NCBI RefSeq assembly: GCF_001183605.1
Contig: NZ_LFXJ01000005.1
Coordinates: 1,116,001-1,180,000 of the forward strand
From: Lysinibacillus xylanilyticus
GTDB taxonomy: Bacteria > Bacillota > Bacilli > Bacillales_A > Planococcaceae
DNA length: 64,000 bases
Direction: 5' to 3'
Part shown: positions 1-10,012 of the stretch, in pieces
Layout: each line of letters opens with the position of its first letter
How positions within the stretch are numbered: position 1 is the stretch's first letter
Notes under the pieces: model-generated
Seen by the model: only the letters and a program-made list of their open reading frames with translations
Database searches by the model: none
What the model was told of the DNA's origin: nothing
Made by a program: the position numbers and the translations under genes

Positions 1-504
1 AGTAAAAATATGAAATTTACTCCTAACCCAATAGAGTCATTCAACATAAAAAATATTACTAATAGTTTTTATGGTTCACTATATTCAAAAGCAGGTTTTA
101 GACATATAGATCCTGATAGCATTGAAATATACGAGCCTATGGAAGCTATCAAATACAAAGTGGAATATGTCGATGAAGATAAAACCTCTAGATCTCTTTA
201 TGAGATGAATAACATCAAGAAAAAAGATAAGTATACTGTCTTTTTCAACGGAAATCATCCATTAGTGAAGATAACAACTGAAAATACGAATGGAAAAAAA
301 TTATTAGTTGTAAAAGATTCTTATGCAAATGCCTTACTTCCCTTTTTACTATCACATTTTAGTGAAATTCATATAATTGATCTTAGATACTATAACGATA
401 ACCTAAATATGTTTATACAAAAAAACAAAATCGATCAAATGCTACTGCTTTACAATGCAAATACTTTCTTTGAGGATTCATCTATAACTGATTTATCCGA
501 ATAA
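1..504 (+). CDS. DHHW-family protein, C-terminal part (cut by window edge)
   Basis: The frame is open to base 1, so this is the 3' part (about 167 codons) of a longer gene; the ATG at 10 is probably internal. The visible part has the closing block typical of DHHW/AlgX-like SGNH-fold proteins, a VVKDSYAN segment near residue 100, followed by short alternating strands. DHHW proteins are extracytoplasmic partners of MBOAT acyltransferases in acetylation of surface polysaccharides. The next gene, 21 bp downstream, encodes a DUF4358 lipoprotein, a usual neighbour of such operons, which supports the call. The MBOAT gene would lie left of the window. Family assignment is from motif and context; the substrate is unknown. 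Confidence 0.7.
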   Translation, partial: SKNMKFTPNPIESFNIKNITNSFYGSLYSKAGFRHIDPDSIEIYEPMEAIKYKVEYVDEDKTSRSLYEMNNIKKKDKYTVFFNGNHPLVKITTENTNGKKLLVVKDSYANALLPFLLSHFSEIHIIDLRYYNDNLNMFIQKNKIDQMLLLYNANTFFEDSSITDLSE

Positions 505-525
505 ACGACAAGGAGAATTAAACCT

Positions 526-1023
526 ATGAGAAATATAATAAAATCTTTTAATACAAAATCTGTTATTACGATTTTTGTTTGTACTATTACTCTAGTAGTT
601 TTAAGTGGTTGTTCTGGAAAACAAGAAACACCTAGTAATCCTTCCGCATTAGAAATAGGAGAACAGATTAGACACATTACTAACTTAGAAGACATGAAAG
701 AAGGAGATAATAAAAAACTTCAAAAGTTATATAACATAAACGCTGATGAAGTTGAAAGTTATGTTCTTTATACTGCCCCTACAAACATTAAAGCTGATGA
801 AATTGCTGTTATTAAAGTGAAAGATATGAAAAATATAAACAACATGAAAGAGAAAATTTCAAATAGAATCGAAAAAAGATCAATAAGCTTTAAAGACTAT
901 TTACCAGAAGAATATTTCTTAATAGAAAAACATGTCTTGAAAACAAAAGATAGCTATATTCTCTTAGCTATATCAAAAGACTCTGATCAAATAGAAAAAA
1001 CATTTGATAAAGCCCTTAAATAA
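526..1023 (+). CDS. DUF4358 domain lipoprotein
   Basis: 165 residues. The N-terminus has a positively charged start, a hydrophobic stretch (about residues 14-28) and a lipobox LSGC with the cysteine near residue 29, so it should be a membrane-anchored lipoprotein on the outer face. A Ser/Asn/Pro-rich linker precedes a small domain of about 125 residues that looks like DUF4358. An AAGGAG-type ribosome-binding site precedes the ATG. It follows the DHHW gene by 21 bp and is probably co-transcribed with it. DUF4358 proteins often accompany MBOAT/DHHW pairs; the molecular role is not known. An IS1182 transposase fragment in the opposite orientation begins about 70 bp downstream. Confidence 0.75.
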   Translation: MRNIIKSFNTKSVITIFVCTITLVVLSGCSGKQETPSNPSALEIGEQIRHITNLEDMKEGDNKKLQKLYNINADEVESYVLYTAPTNIKADEIAVIKVKDMKNINNMKEKISNRIEKRSISFKDYLPEEYFLIEKHVLKTKDSYILLAISKDSDQIEKTFDKALK

Positions 1024-1092
1024 AATTGACTATGGGGCTGGGACATAACTGGCTTCAAATTCGGATTTCTCTATTTTTTATGTTGTCTCCAA

Positions 1093-1257
1093 CTAGCTCT
1101 TAGCTAATGGCTGTGAATTCACAGCCATTAATGCGAGGCCCATCTCGTTTTCAACCTTCGATTTTCCTCTTACAGAAAATCGAGTGAAACTCAAATTAGC
1201 CTTCAAGAATCCAAAAACTGGTTCCAGATCATTTTTGCGTTGACGATAAATAAGTCT
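1093..1257 (-). pseudogene. IS1182-family transposase, C-terminal fragment
   Basis: The minus strand encodes about 54 residues that match the end of IS1182-type DDE transposases: an IYRQRKNDLEPVFG segment, then KANLSFTRFSVRGKSKVENE and a terminal ALMAVN block before a TAG stop. No start, no DDE core and no right-hand part of the element remain. The fragment begins immediately after the TAA stop of the bluB-like gene and in the same frame. A 26-bp perfect palindrome at 1105-1130 lies in its terminal codons. This is a relic of a deleted insertion sequence. Confidence 0.75.
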
Positions 1258-1899
1258 TTAGTTTTGTCCCCATTTATTTTCGAAAATAAGATGTTCTAAA
1301 GAACGTCTTTTTTCCCAATTAGCTAACTCTAAAATGGGCTTTTCTGGGTAATTTTCAGTATAACCGATTGATATAAGAGCAATGGGATCGATGTGTGGTG
1401 GTATTTCTAAAATGTCTCTAATATCATTCTTTTTATAAAAACTTACCCACCCCATTCCAAGTCCTTCAGCACAAGCTGCTAACCACATATTTTGAATAGC
1501 ACAGGCTGTTGATAATATATCTGTTTCAGGAATTGAATTTCGTCCTAATACATGGGAACCTCCTCTTGTAGGGTCACATGTAACACAAATAGTTATAGGA
1601 GCTTCTTTTAAACCCTCAATTTTTAAATCAAGGAATTTCATTTTTTTCTCCCCATCATAATGAACAGCTAATGCTCGGCTTTCTTTTTCTGCTGCCCAAG
1701 CCAATTTTTCTTTAATTTCGTCAGTGGAAATCAAAATAAAGTTCCAAGGTTGCATAAATCCTACTGAAGGTGCATGATGAGCTGCATTTAATATTCTATG
1801 TATAATGTTTTCAGGGATAGGAGTTGATAAAAAACTTCGAATATCTCTCCTATTATAAATAACTTTATAAATAGACTCTCTTTCTTCATTAGAAAACAT
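1258..1899 (-). CDS. bluB: 5,6-dimethylbenzimidazole synthase, BluB-like flavin reductase
   Basis: 213 residues of the nitroreductase fold. BluB-type features are visible: a YNRRDIRSF start segment, the APSVGFMQPWNF block (residues about 43-54), a DPTRGGSHVLGR loop, a TACAIQNMWLAACAEGLGMG helix and a WVSF segment. BluB uses O2 to fragment reduced FMN into 5,6-dimethylbenzimidazole, the lower ligand of cobalamin, and is cytosolic. Length matches the family. An AAGGGG ribosome-binding site precedes the ATG at 1899. The gene stands alone, with no cob genes beside it, but a cobalamin riboswitch and a B12-linked gene occur at the other end of the window. A general nitroreductase is the alternative. 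Confidence 0.75.
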   Translation of the reverse strand: MFSNEERESIYKVIYNRRDIRSFLSTPIPENIIHRILNAAHHAPSVGFMQPWNFILISTDEIKEKLAWAAEKESRALAVHYDGEKKMKFLDLKIEGLKEAPITICVTCDPTRGGSHVLGRNSIPETDILSTACAIQNMWLAACAEGLGMGWVSFYKKNDIRDILEIPPHIDPIALISIGYTENYPEKPILELANWEKRRSLEHLIFENKWGQN

Positions 1900-2560
1900 A
1901 AATTTATCCCCTTTTCTTTACAAAAATGTTTATTTTAATATTAACTAATTTTTCATTATTCTGCCACGCAAGTTGAAGTAAAAATGCACCAAAAAACGTG
2001 GTTTGGGTATGTTTGTCCTTATCGTTGTATCCGCATAAATCTGACTCCACCTCTTCTTAATTTGGATTAACATTCGTCAAATCGATTACCACATTTCCGT
2101 TCAGTTTCATATATGGATAATGGGACCATTGATAATAGACCGGTTTAAAGACACCTTTTGCAGATTTCACAATTGCCTTTGGCTGCTGAATCGATAGTCC
2201 TTCTAATAGCCAACAGCTCATTTTACAAATAAATAGAATGGACATAATTATTCAAACAAATTAGATATTAACAAATTCTCTTATGGAATCCGTTTTGAAA
2301 AGAATTAATCAAAACGGATTCTTCCCTAGTGTATTAGTATATATCTTTTATAATAAAGTTTGATTATTTTCTACATGTGCTGCTCCACAATAGCCATAAT
2401 TTCATCAATTACCCTGGTTTACCTTAACTTTTTAATTTCCTTATTTAGAGTAAACATATAAGAGAAAAACACAGAAACATAATGATTAGAAATATATATT
2501 GTTCATTATTAATTACGGTTCAGCTTTTCTGAATCTAAATGAGGTCCTTACTAATATATC
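1900..2560. other. Intergenic stretch, no supported gene
   Basis: This 660-bp gap contains a 62-codon minus-strand ORF (2057-2245) that I do not recognise and that lacks a convincing ribosome-binding site. It also contains a perfect 13-bp-stem hairpin at 2286-2321. A segment around 1975-2000 resembles the terminal region of IS21-type elements, but too little is left to call it. Confidence 0.4.
2286..2321. terminator. Perfect hairpin, terminator-like
   Basis: A 13-bp perfect stem (GAATCCGTTTTGA with its complement) closes a 10-nt loop. Neither side has a long T run, so terminator function is uncertain; it could be a remnant of a mobile-element end. Confidence 0.35.
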
Positions 2561-3814
2561 CTATACAATAGATTTCAAGATCGCTAAGATAATTCCTATG
2601 GAAAACCCGCAAATAGCTCCATTCACTCTTATCCATTGTAGATCCTTACCAATGTTATTTTCCATCATATTGATAAGAGTTTCGTTATCCAATTTTTCCA
2701 GATTTTCTTTAACAAGAACTCCTATTTTTGAATGGTTCTTATCAAGGTAGTATAAAATTTGATTTTGCATCCAATTTTCAATACTTTCCATTTTTTCGGG
2801 TATTTTTACAATGTTATTTATATAGTTTTGAATAAATGAAATCACATACCTATCAATAAATTCTTCATCTTCGGCTAGTAGTAACAACTTTTTCTGTAGT
2901 TGCTTTAAAATCTCAGTAATTTGATCTACGGGGCTCCAATTGTTTACTAGTGTTTTCTTTGAATTATTTATCTCAACCATTAATTCTTCCTTATCTTGCA
3001 AACCTTCTAACTCTTCTCGAATTCGAGAAAGGATTAAATGCCTATATAGGTTATCTTCTCTTTGTAAAAGAATGATACTTTTAAGCATATATGGTTGAAG
3101 CATATTCCCTAGCTTTTCCTCAGTTATTAAATTACGAAAAGAACTAATTGCCACCTTTAAAAAGCCATCTGCTTCGATATTATCAAGTAATTGTTTGGCC
3201 ATTATTCCTATTTTTCGCTTTGTCTCTTCTTTTGACATCCACTTTTCGATTTCAGTTAAGATATAGTTCAAAGCTTTTTCATCTAATTTTCTGTTTAGTG
3301 CTTGAGTAATTATAGATTCAAGAATTTTTTCTACTTTTAAAGTATGAAGATACTTCTTTAACTCCTTTTCAATAAACGGAGCTATTTTTTCTATATTTAC
3401 AAAACTGATTATCTCATTAAGAATCAAACTGATTCTTCTTTTCAAAGTTACTGATGACAATTCTATCTCAGCAATTTGTATTAGTTTATCTGTAAAATTA
3501 ATTTGTTTGATTTTCTCTTTAATACTTTCTTTAGTCAGCCAATCTTTTTCAAGCATGGTTATAAGAGCTGTAATCATTCTATCTCGGTTTTTTGGAAGCA
3601 ATGCGGTATGAGGAATGGGGATACCCATTGGATGGCGAAAAAGTGCTGTTACAGCAAACCAATCTGCCAGTCCTCCAACAAGTCCTGCCTCAAATCCACC
3701 TTGCAATAATCGCCCCATAAAGGTTTCTTGAAAAGGAATCGTTATGAGAAAGCCTGCACTCATAACTCCTAAAGAAATTTTCGCTAAATAATTTGATTTA
3801 TTTCCTTTTTTCAT
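2561..3814 (-). CDS. DUF445 family membrane protein
   Basis: 417 residues. An N-terminal hydrophobic helix (about residues 10-28) is followed by the DUF445 hallmark, a Gly-rich GGLADWFAVTALFRHPMG segment (about 45-62) and an IPHTALLPKNRDRM block. A long, charged, helix-rich domain (about 80-380) follows, and a second membrane helix ends the protein. The family (E. coli YjiN, Bacillus YheB types) consists of inner-membrane proteins of unknown function. The ATG at 3814 is preferred over the TTG at 3817 because of an AGAGG site upstream. Monocistronic as far as can be seen. Confidence 0.85.
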   Translation of the reverse strand: MKKGNKSNYLAKISLGVMSAGFLITIPFQETFMGRLLQGGFEAGLVGGLADWFAVTALFRHPMGIPIPHTALLPKNRDRMITALITMLEKDWLTKESIKEKIKQINFTDKLIQIAEIELSSVTLKRRISLILNEIISFVNIEKIAPFIEKELKKYLHTLKVEKILESIITQALNRKLDEKALNYILTEIEKWMSKEETKRKIGIMAKQLLDNIEADGFLKVAISSFRNLITEEKLGNMLQPYMLKSIILLQREDNLYRHLILSRIREELEGLQDKEELMVEINNSKKTLVNNWSPVDQITEILKQLQKKLLLLAEDEEFIDRYVISFIQNYINNIVKIPEKMESIENWMQNQILYYLDKNHSKIGVLVKENLEKLDNETLINMMENNIGKDLQWIRVNGAICGFSIGIILAILKSIV

Positions 3815-3874
3815 CAATGTATCAACCTCTTAAATTATTCTTTATACATATTAGATTTAATCAGATTTTGAATT

Positions 3875-4246
3875 TTAGAATCCTTTTTTTCCATTTTCCG
3901 AAACGAATAATTCCTCTTCTTTAGCCGTGCAGGTTTTGCGTTTATTGTCAACTACACATATATAAGCGGGTTCAATGGTGATTACTTCATCATTTGCCAT
4001 TTTTAACGTCAATTTATTGGATGGATTATCTAAAGATACCTCGATTGTTCCATTCACTAGGACAGAGTTATTAAGCCAATAAACCACTTTTCTGAGTACA
4101 CGTTCTTGAAAACCATCATTGATACTGAATACACGCTGAAGTCCAGAATTATTTTCAACTTTAATGTTTAGGACATCATTATGCTCTAATGAATGTTTCA
4201 TCAATTGTACCAAAATACAAAAAAGGAAGTAGAGTTTTTTCTTCAA
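3875..4246 (-). CDS. Hypothetical protein
   Basis: Up to 123 residues from a TTG start at 4246, or 108 from the ATG at 4201; neither has a strong ribosome-binding site. The body alternates short beta-rich segments (DVLNIKVENN, GTIEVSLDN, KLTLKMAND) and ends in a charged tail with two cysteines around an RKT segment. I do not recognise the family. It lies between the DUF445 and DUF4256 genes on the same strand. It may be a genuine small gene or a truncated one, since its N-terminal codons look unlike the rest. Confidence 0.4.
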   Translation of the reverse strand: MKKKLYFLFCILVQLMKHSLEHNDVLNIKVENNSGLQRVFSINDGFQERVLRKVVYWLNNSVLVNGTIEVSLDNPSNKLTLKMANDEVITIEPAYICVVDNKRKTCTAKEEELFVSENGKKGF

Positions 4247-4362
4247 TAAAGCCCATACCTTTTCTTTATAAGTATCTTTCCCGATTCTTCTTCAACTATC
4301 CTGCTTCGTTAGTTGAGAAAGGGTTTTTAAACAGCCAAGTTTATTCTGTCTATGCAAAATTT

Positions 4363-4929
<567 letters not shown>

Positions 4930-5758
4930 ATTAGTTTCCCCCTAATAGTTTTTACTCAAATTGTTTAAGGATTATATTGTGCCGTTATGCGTTTTTAATT
5001 AAATAATATTACCAATAGAGCAATCTCCTTCGATAGTAAAAGGAGCATCTTAGCATTTTTCAGTTACTCCTCCCTATTTTATATTATTTTATTCTGGAGA
5101 ATTCAGCATTTTTTTAAAAACAAATTATATCTATACGCCAAAATGTATGTATCCCATTCCATCCATTATTGTAGATTACCATTCCAAAATAAACGTATAT
5201 CAATTCAAGCATAGTCGTTAATGTTGTCATAAGAAAGCTTATTAAATAAGGATGCTTATATTTTTTTATAAAGTATACCGAATGTCTTCCTAAAATTAGA
5301 TATATACCAATGATAAATTCCATCAATATTTATTAAAAATTTAAATGTCCAAAAGTTCTTGTCCATATACAATTTGAATTTGAATCTTTCGAAGCTAATT
5401 CGGGCAACAATTTTGTATTTAATCGTTGCTAACCACTTCAAATTTCATGGCATTTGCGAGTGTATTATCTCTAGAAAGTGTTTGAATGAATATATCTTTC
5501 CCATAAATCTTTAGGATTTTATTATATGCACCTATACTATTTCCTTTCAAAAACAAAAAATGGATTAATGAAATTGATTCAATTAATAAACTCTTTGAAC
5601 TTTTCACTAGAAAGTCTCTTATTAAATTAACACTATATAGCAAGAATATTTGATACGAATCATACATATATTGATTTTAGTATTTCATTCAAACAGAAGT
5701 CTATAATTATCCAAATGATGGAATTATAATATAAGAGAAAATTATCTATTAAGATTGG
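4930..5758. other. Gene-free stretch with possible decayed membrane gene
   Basis: Three short minus-strand ORFs (5419-5667, 5256-5441, 5114-5326) follow one another in different frames. The last is strongly hydrophobic and ends in a Trp-rich segment. Together they look like a small membrane-protein gene broken by frameshifts, but I cannot name the family. A short CTCCTT/AAGGAG hairpin sits near 5025-5045. Confidence 0.3.
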
Positions 5759-6034
5759 ATGATGACAATTATTGAAAAATCGGTTCTTGCTATGGTTATT
5801 TTACGTGTATTGTCTGGTAGTATTGAAGTAAGTGCTGGATTGTTGATGCTAAAGTTTAATAATTTAGAAAAAGCTTTCTATATTAATACAATGCTTGCTT
5901 TGGTTGGTCCAACAGTTTTAATCGTAACGACTGCAATTGCATTATTTGGACTAGCTGATAAAATTCCTGTGGCGAGAATCATTTGCCTATTTACGGGAAT
6001 TACACTTATTCTTATTAGCTCACATATTAAGTAA
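5759..6034 (+). CDS. yqhV: YqhV-family (DUF2619) small membrane protein
   Basis: 91 residues with three hydrophobic helices (about 6-30, 42-66, 70-88). The segments VILRVLSGSIEVSAGLL, an INTMLALVGPTVLIVTTAI core and a terminal LISSHIK match B. subtilis YqhV, which lies in the spoIIIA neighbourhood there. No function is known. Two tandem ATG codons (5759 and 5762) could start it, and the ribosome-binding site is weak. It stands alone here. A terminator-like hairpin lies 170 bp downstream. Confidence 0.75.
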   Translation: MMTIIEKSVLAMVILRVLSGSIEVSAGLLMLKFNNLEKAFYINTMLALVGPTVLIVTTAIALFGLADKIPVARIICLFTGITLILISSHIK

Positions 6035-6204
6035 TAACAAAGTATTTCTAAAAAAATATAAAATTCTTCAAAAAGAATGTTTTGCAAAGGATGTTAATTA
6101 CATAATCCTTGTTAAACTCTCTATTACAAACATCGCATTTAGCCATAATTTTTCTGAACAATATCATTTGATTATTCATCCTAATAATGTTCCATTATTT
6201 AGCT

Positions 6205-6232
6205 GTAGCGTGTGACGACGCTACGTTTTTTT
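6205..6232 (+). terminator. Intrinsic terminator
   Basis: A 7-bp GTAGCGT/ACGCTAC stem with a 6-nt loop is followed by a run of eight T. It probably ends transcription of the YqhV-like gene. Confidence 0.65.
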
Positions 6233-6469
6233 TATGTATAAGTAACCTCTACCTGCACAAAATAATATTGAGTGTATCGCACGCACTTATTCGGTTGTGG
6301 CGTTGGTTGACCGTCACATCCTCCCTCATTCAGGGTCAGCTTAACTCAGTGACCCTTTTATAATTTCCGTTATCAGATTGTTTAGTAACATTACACTGCA
6401 TTAGCTAGTTTTCTATTTAAATAAAGAATAAATCTTTAAAGCAACTTCTTTCTACAACATAAACAAAAA

Positions 6470-6514
6470 TACCCTATAAGATGACCTTTTTGAAAGTGTC
6501 TATCTTATAGGGTA
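6470..6514. repeat. 13-bp-stem inverted repeat resembling IS3-family ends
   Basis: TACCCTATAAGAT at 6470-6482 is the exact complement of 6502-6514, with a 19-nt centre that can pair further. The arms resemble the terminal sequences of IS150-group IS3 elements (TGTACCCTATAAG type). No transposase lies between them, so this may be two ends brought together by deletion, or simply a terminator for the lipoprotein gene on the minus strand. Confidence 0.45.
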
Positions 6515-6731
6515 CATTTTAAAACGTAAACTTCACCTTTTTTCTAATATTTTTACGCTAACTGCAGCATACGTAATTATTACTTTTTTAATCCTTTTTT
6601 CAATGAACCCCCACTATGGATAAGCTACTTCTATGTCTTCTTGTAAACTATTCCTTAGCGTTCAGATTTAGCCTCTCTGAAGATTATCTCAAGGAAAATT
6701 ATTAGCAGTTATACTATTGCGAATTTCACGC

Positions 6732-9038
6732 TTATTTTTCCGGTGAATAGATAGTATTACTATTTCCATCAATAATTAACACTGATTTTCCTGGTATTGT
6801 TTTGCCTTGATAGTTAAATTCATCTTCTGAAAAATTTGCGACTACTCTTAATGCTTCACCATATTCAGTCATTTGAACGAATCTATCATCTGATATAATT
6901 TTAAAATCTGTCATTTCTTTCGTTATTGCTTTTTTGCTAAAATTTGACCATACCTTTGAATGCCTTACAATTGTTTCTTTATGTTTTTCCCACTCGTGTT
7001 TATCTATATGATATAAAGGAGGAACATTATAAAGTATCTCATACAACATTCTATTTGTTATTTCGTCTTTAAATTTTAAGGTTCCCCATCCCCACCAATG
7101 AGTTGTGATCACTGAATCGTTGTAAACCAACTTATACAATGGGATTGTGTAGTTTGAATCCAAAAATAACTTCTTGTACTTATCCTTTAGTGGTATTTGT
7201 TTAGAAAACATTTCGGGAACTCCACCATTACTCGAATAGTATCTCCCTACGTAATACTCACTTTGTTTGTTTTTTGCCATATCCTCGTCCATCCAAGAAA
7301 ATGATGGCGTTTCTATTCCATGTGCAAAGGCAATAGATTTGCTAGCAAAATCATTTCCGCCCTCAGTTCCTACTACCAGATCCCATTCTTTTTGCAGATA
7401 CTCCATTCTCGTAATCCTAGCCTGGATATCTTCCTTTTCAGTAGTAATATGTTCTGGCGAATAGTCATCAAAGATTTCTCCAGTGCCATCTGTGTCTAAA
7501 AACCATGAGTTAAATGCTAAGCCAGTATTTAAAATCGAAGTTACTCTTTCTTTTACACTAGGCATTGCAAGCGTCGGATTCAACTTTCTACCTGCACCTT
7601 GGAATCCTTCAATCTTTTCTCCATTTTTATTTGTTACAGTTGCATTCTCGTAAAGTGAAGCATCCTTAAATTTAGCAGTTTCCCACTTCTCTTTACCTGG
7701 TTCATGGATTGAATGATATGAATCATAGGTACCAAATAGATAGCCGAATTCTTCTGCATCTTTTACTAACTCAGGTTTAATGAATCCTTCCTGCCAATCA
7801 TCCAAGCCGATCCACATATTTTCTAGCCCAGAATCCTTCATGTCCTTTATCACATCTACAGTATTAGCATCTGCCCACTCCTTTATTGGGTCAACTACAT
7901 CTCCAAGTATGCTTTTTAATAATCTCTTATTTAGGTCAATTAATTCAACGGGATTTAAATTTTCTATTCCTTTGTTTAACAGCCTCTGAGTATCTTTATC
8001 TGTTTCAGTAAATACTTCCGGATTATAGAATTCCTTTAGTTGCATTACGGCACTTAAGGCTTTTATTATTCTTTTCTTATTATATTTATCTACATAATCT
8101 AAGCTTTTTAAATCTTCAAAAGCTGATGAAAGCTCTGATCCATCCTCAACATTAGTAGTTAATAGCCCCTGAATCCATAATTTCAGTTTTTCGGGAAAAA
8201 TGTCTCTCAGCTTTGCCCATTTAATATTTTCTTCTGAAATCACAGTTCTGTCCCAAAAATAAGCATGAGGTGCACCATAAAGCTTTTCAATATTACTATT
8301 TTCTTTAGCCTTATCCGCCAAGCTTTTGAAGTCCCCCTGTTCAATCAAATAATTTTTATAGGTCTTTGCAACATCAACTGGATTTTTTTTCGTTAAATAT
8401 ACTCTGAAACCATATTCCTTCTCTTTATTAATAGTTGGAAACTCATGATTAAAAGTAAACTCAATATCGTTTTCTGTATTATAAACAATTTCACTATTAT
8501 AAGGGTTTTTAATTATATATACTAGTGAATACCCACTTTTATCAACTGCAAAAAATTGCATAGATAAAGCCTCAATTACCTTCATTTTTTCTTCACTTAA
8601 GTAATTTTTCCAAATTGAATCATTGCTTGGAATATACTTCCCTTGATTTAATGGGAGCATATATCCGTCACCTTTCACTTTTGGCCATGCAAACATGTTG
8701 TCTTCATCCTTGCTGGATTTTATGGTTACATCAACATACTTATCTTTTTTTTCGATATCAACCTTAATTCCCTGTTCTGCATAGTTCCAGCTAATGTTAT
8801 CTCCACTGTCTTTTAAATTTGAAACTTTCATTTTCCCCAATGGTTCCGATACTTTCTCAGTAATTCCATTGGATTCCACCTCAAGCGCAAGTGTCTCAGG
8901 ATCCACACTAAAGTTAAAGTCTAAATTATTTATTTGTGGCTTACCCTCTATACCTGTATTAATTTTTTCTTTCTTACATCCCGTAAGAACGCTTGTTAAT
9001 ATTGCAGCAATTAACATGATTGATAGAATTTTTTTCAT
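6732..9038 (-). CDS. GH129-like glycoside hydrolase lipoprotein
   Basis: 768 residues from the ATG at 9038, chosen for its GGAGGT site 8 bp upstream. The signal peptide ends in a lipobox LTGC with cysteine near residue 21, so the enzyme should sit on the outer face. A beta-rich N-terminal domain (about 40-230) precedes a (beta/alpha)8-like region with MWIGLDDWQEGF, a SWFLDTDGTGE segment and GTEGGND. The Asp in FLDT and the Glu in GTEG lie about 44 residues apart, comparable to the nucleophile and acid/base spacing in GH129/GH101 alpha-N-acetylgalactosaminidases. A small beta domain closes the protein. The family call rests on overall resemblance to the GH101-related family; the substrate is unknown. 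It stands alone. Confidence 0.65.
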   Translation of the reverse strand: MKKILSIMLIAAILTSVLTGCKKEKINTGIEGKPQINNLDFNFSVDPETLALEVESNGITEKVSEPLGKMKVSNLKDSGDNISWNYAEQGIKVDIEKKDKYVDVTIKSSKDEDNMFAWPKVKGDGYMLPLNQGKYIPSNDSIWKNYLSEEKMKVIEALSMQFFAVDKSGYSLVYIIKNPYNSEIVYNTENDIEFTFNHEFPTINKEKEYGFRVYLTKKNPVDVAKTYKNYLIEQGDFKSLADKAKENSNIEKLYGAPHAYFWDRTVISEENIKWAKLRDIFPEKLKLWIQGLLTTNVEDGSELSSAFEDLKSLDYVDKYNKKRIIKALSAVMQLKEFYNPEVFTETDKDTQRLLNKGIENLNPVELIDLNKRLLKSILGDVVDPIKEWADANTVDVIKDMKDSGLENMWIGLDDWQEGFIKPELVKDAEEFGYLFGTYDSYHSIHEPGKEKWETAKFKDASLYENATVTNKNGEKIEGFQGAGRKLNPTLAMPSVKERVTSILNTGLAFNSWFLDTDGTGEIFDDYSPEHITTEKEDIQARITRMEYLQKEWDLVVGTEGGNDFASKSIAFAHGIETPSFSWMDEDMAKNKQSEYYVGRYYSSNGGVPEMFSKQIPLKDKYKKLFLDSNYTIPLYKLVYNDSVITTHWWGWGTLKFKDEITNRMLYEILYNVPPLYHIDKHEWEKHKETIVRHSKVWSNFSKKAITKEMTDFKIISDDRFVQMTEYGEALRVVANFSEDEFNYQGKTIPGKSVLIIDGNSNTIYSPEK

Positions 9039-9301
9039 GTAACACACCTCCATACCTAGAGTAATATTGGTTTGTTACACGAATGTCACAAAAAAAAATC
9101 TAACCTATTATTTTTTAATTCAAAATAAAAGGCAAGCCCAAATCCTTAGTAGAAAGCTCCTTATTAGAAATCTCGTCAATCAGATTGAGAAAATGATTTT
9201 GAAATGTGAATCATACTACCATATAGCTGGGAAAATGGGAGTGAGTACGAAAATGAGTGTAGAAGCTGAAACAATTGAAGCGGTTAAGGAAGTTTTACAA
9301 A

Positions 9302-9400
9302 CGCATGCTGTCATTGATGAATTTGTATTTTATATTAAGATTAAAAAAATGTGCGGTTAATATAGTCATTAGTTATGAGCACGATTTACAACTTTCTTAA
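9302..9400 (+). repeat. Diverged repeat, copy 1 (partner 11527-11625)
   Basis: The two segments align over about 100 bp at roughly three quarters identity by eye. Both encode an IDEFV-YI-type peptide and then share AGTTATGA and TTCTTAA blocks. Copy 1 contains the end of an unrecognised 97-codon ORF. Confidence 0.6.
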
Positions 9401-9820
9401 CCTTTTTCCTTTTTAACGGATTATGGCTGTTCAACCTGTTTAAATGAGATCATAAGTCCCAAATACGTCGCTTTATCCAATATCTATTAGAATCATTAAA
9501 ACAAAACCTCGCTCGGTGAACCGAAAATTTCTTCCTTAATATCATTCACCAAATATTGTTTAAAAGAACACTACCTGACATATGATTTTTATGATATTAA
9601 CGAATCTACAATAGCTATTTCAATTTAGAACTGTAGCTTTAAAATAAAGATTGATAAAAAAATCCCTTCCAATCCTTGTTCAACAGTTTTCTCAATTTTA
9701 TATTCGCACTTAACACACATACTTTGATACATTACGAAGTAAAGCCGCTTATTTTACAATCAAGGTACAAAATAGCACCACTATAAAAGCGTATTCGAAA
9801 ATAACCCGAATACTCTTCAT

Positions 9821-9936
9821 TTAATCTTCCATCGTTTCTAAATAGCCATGTTGTAAACATGTATCTGTCAAAAACTTCATAAGCCTTTAGCAAATGACAA
9901 TTCAATCGTGCTACTCGTAACGGCTAATTGTCGTTC
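9821..9936 (-). pseudogene. Duplicated 3' fragment of the SF1 helicase gene
   Basis: About 115 bp match the end of the helicase gene at 12027-12134 closely, including the TAA stop and the hairpin downstream (9785-9815). A frameshift splits the fragment: TSSTIELSFAKGL is in one frame, KFLTDTCLQHGYLETMED in another. It cannot be functional. At its right end the similarity switches within a few bases to a YjcZ gene end, which marks a recombination junction. Confidence 0.8.
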
Positions 9937-10012
9937 AATTTATTCATTTAATTATTATTGGCGCTACTTTCATGTATAAATCTAAGGGTCACTTTACAAG
10001 AGTGAGCTTTTT
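9932..10012 (+). pseudogene. YjcZ 3' remnant with its terminator
   Basis: Bases 9932-9980 match the last 45 bp of the intact yjcZ-like gene at 10137 (TTAATTATT, then GGCGCTACTTTCATG). They are followed by a GGTCACT/AGTGAGC hairpin and a T run (9986-10015), the counterpart of the terminator at 10321-10350. The 5' half of the gene is missing. Confidence 0.65.

Larger units (their letters stand above)
6035..6731. other. Intergenic stretch with two hairpins
   Basis: No ORF with family resemblance is visible in these 700 bp. They hold an intrinsic-terminator-like hairpin (6205-6232) and an IS3-like inverted repeat (6470-6514), listed separately. Confidence 0.5.

Noticed and set aside
1970..2010. 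Resemblance to an IS21-type terminal sequence
   Set aside because: Only one short stretch fits and no istA/istB remnant is near.
2057..2245. 62-codon minus-strand ORF
   Set aside because: No ribosome-binding site, no recognisable family and no coding pattern; not enough to call a gene.
9067..9360. 97-codon plus-strand ORF
   Set aside because: TTG start without a ribosome-binding site; its end is part of a diverged repeat. Kept only as a repeat.
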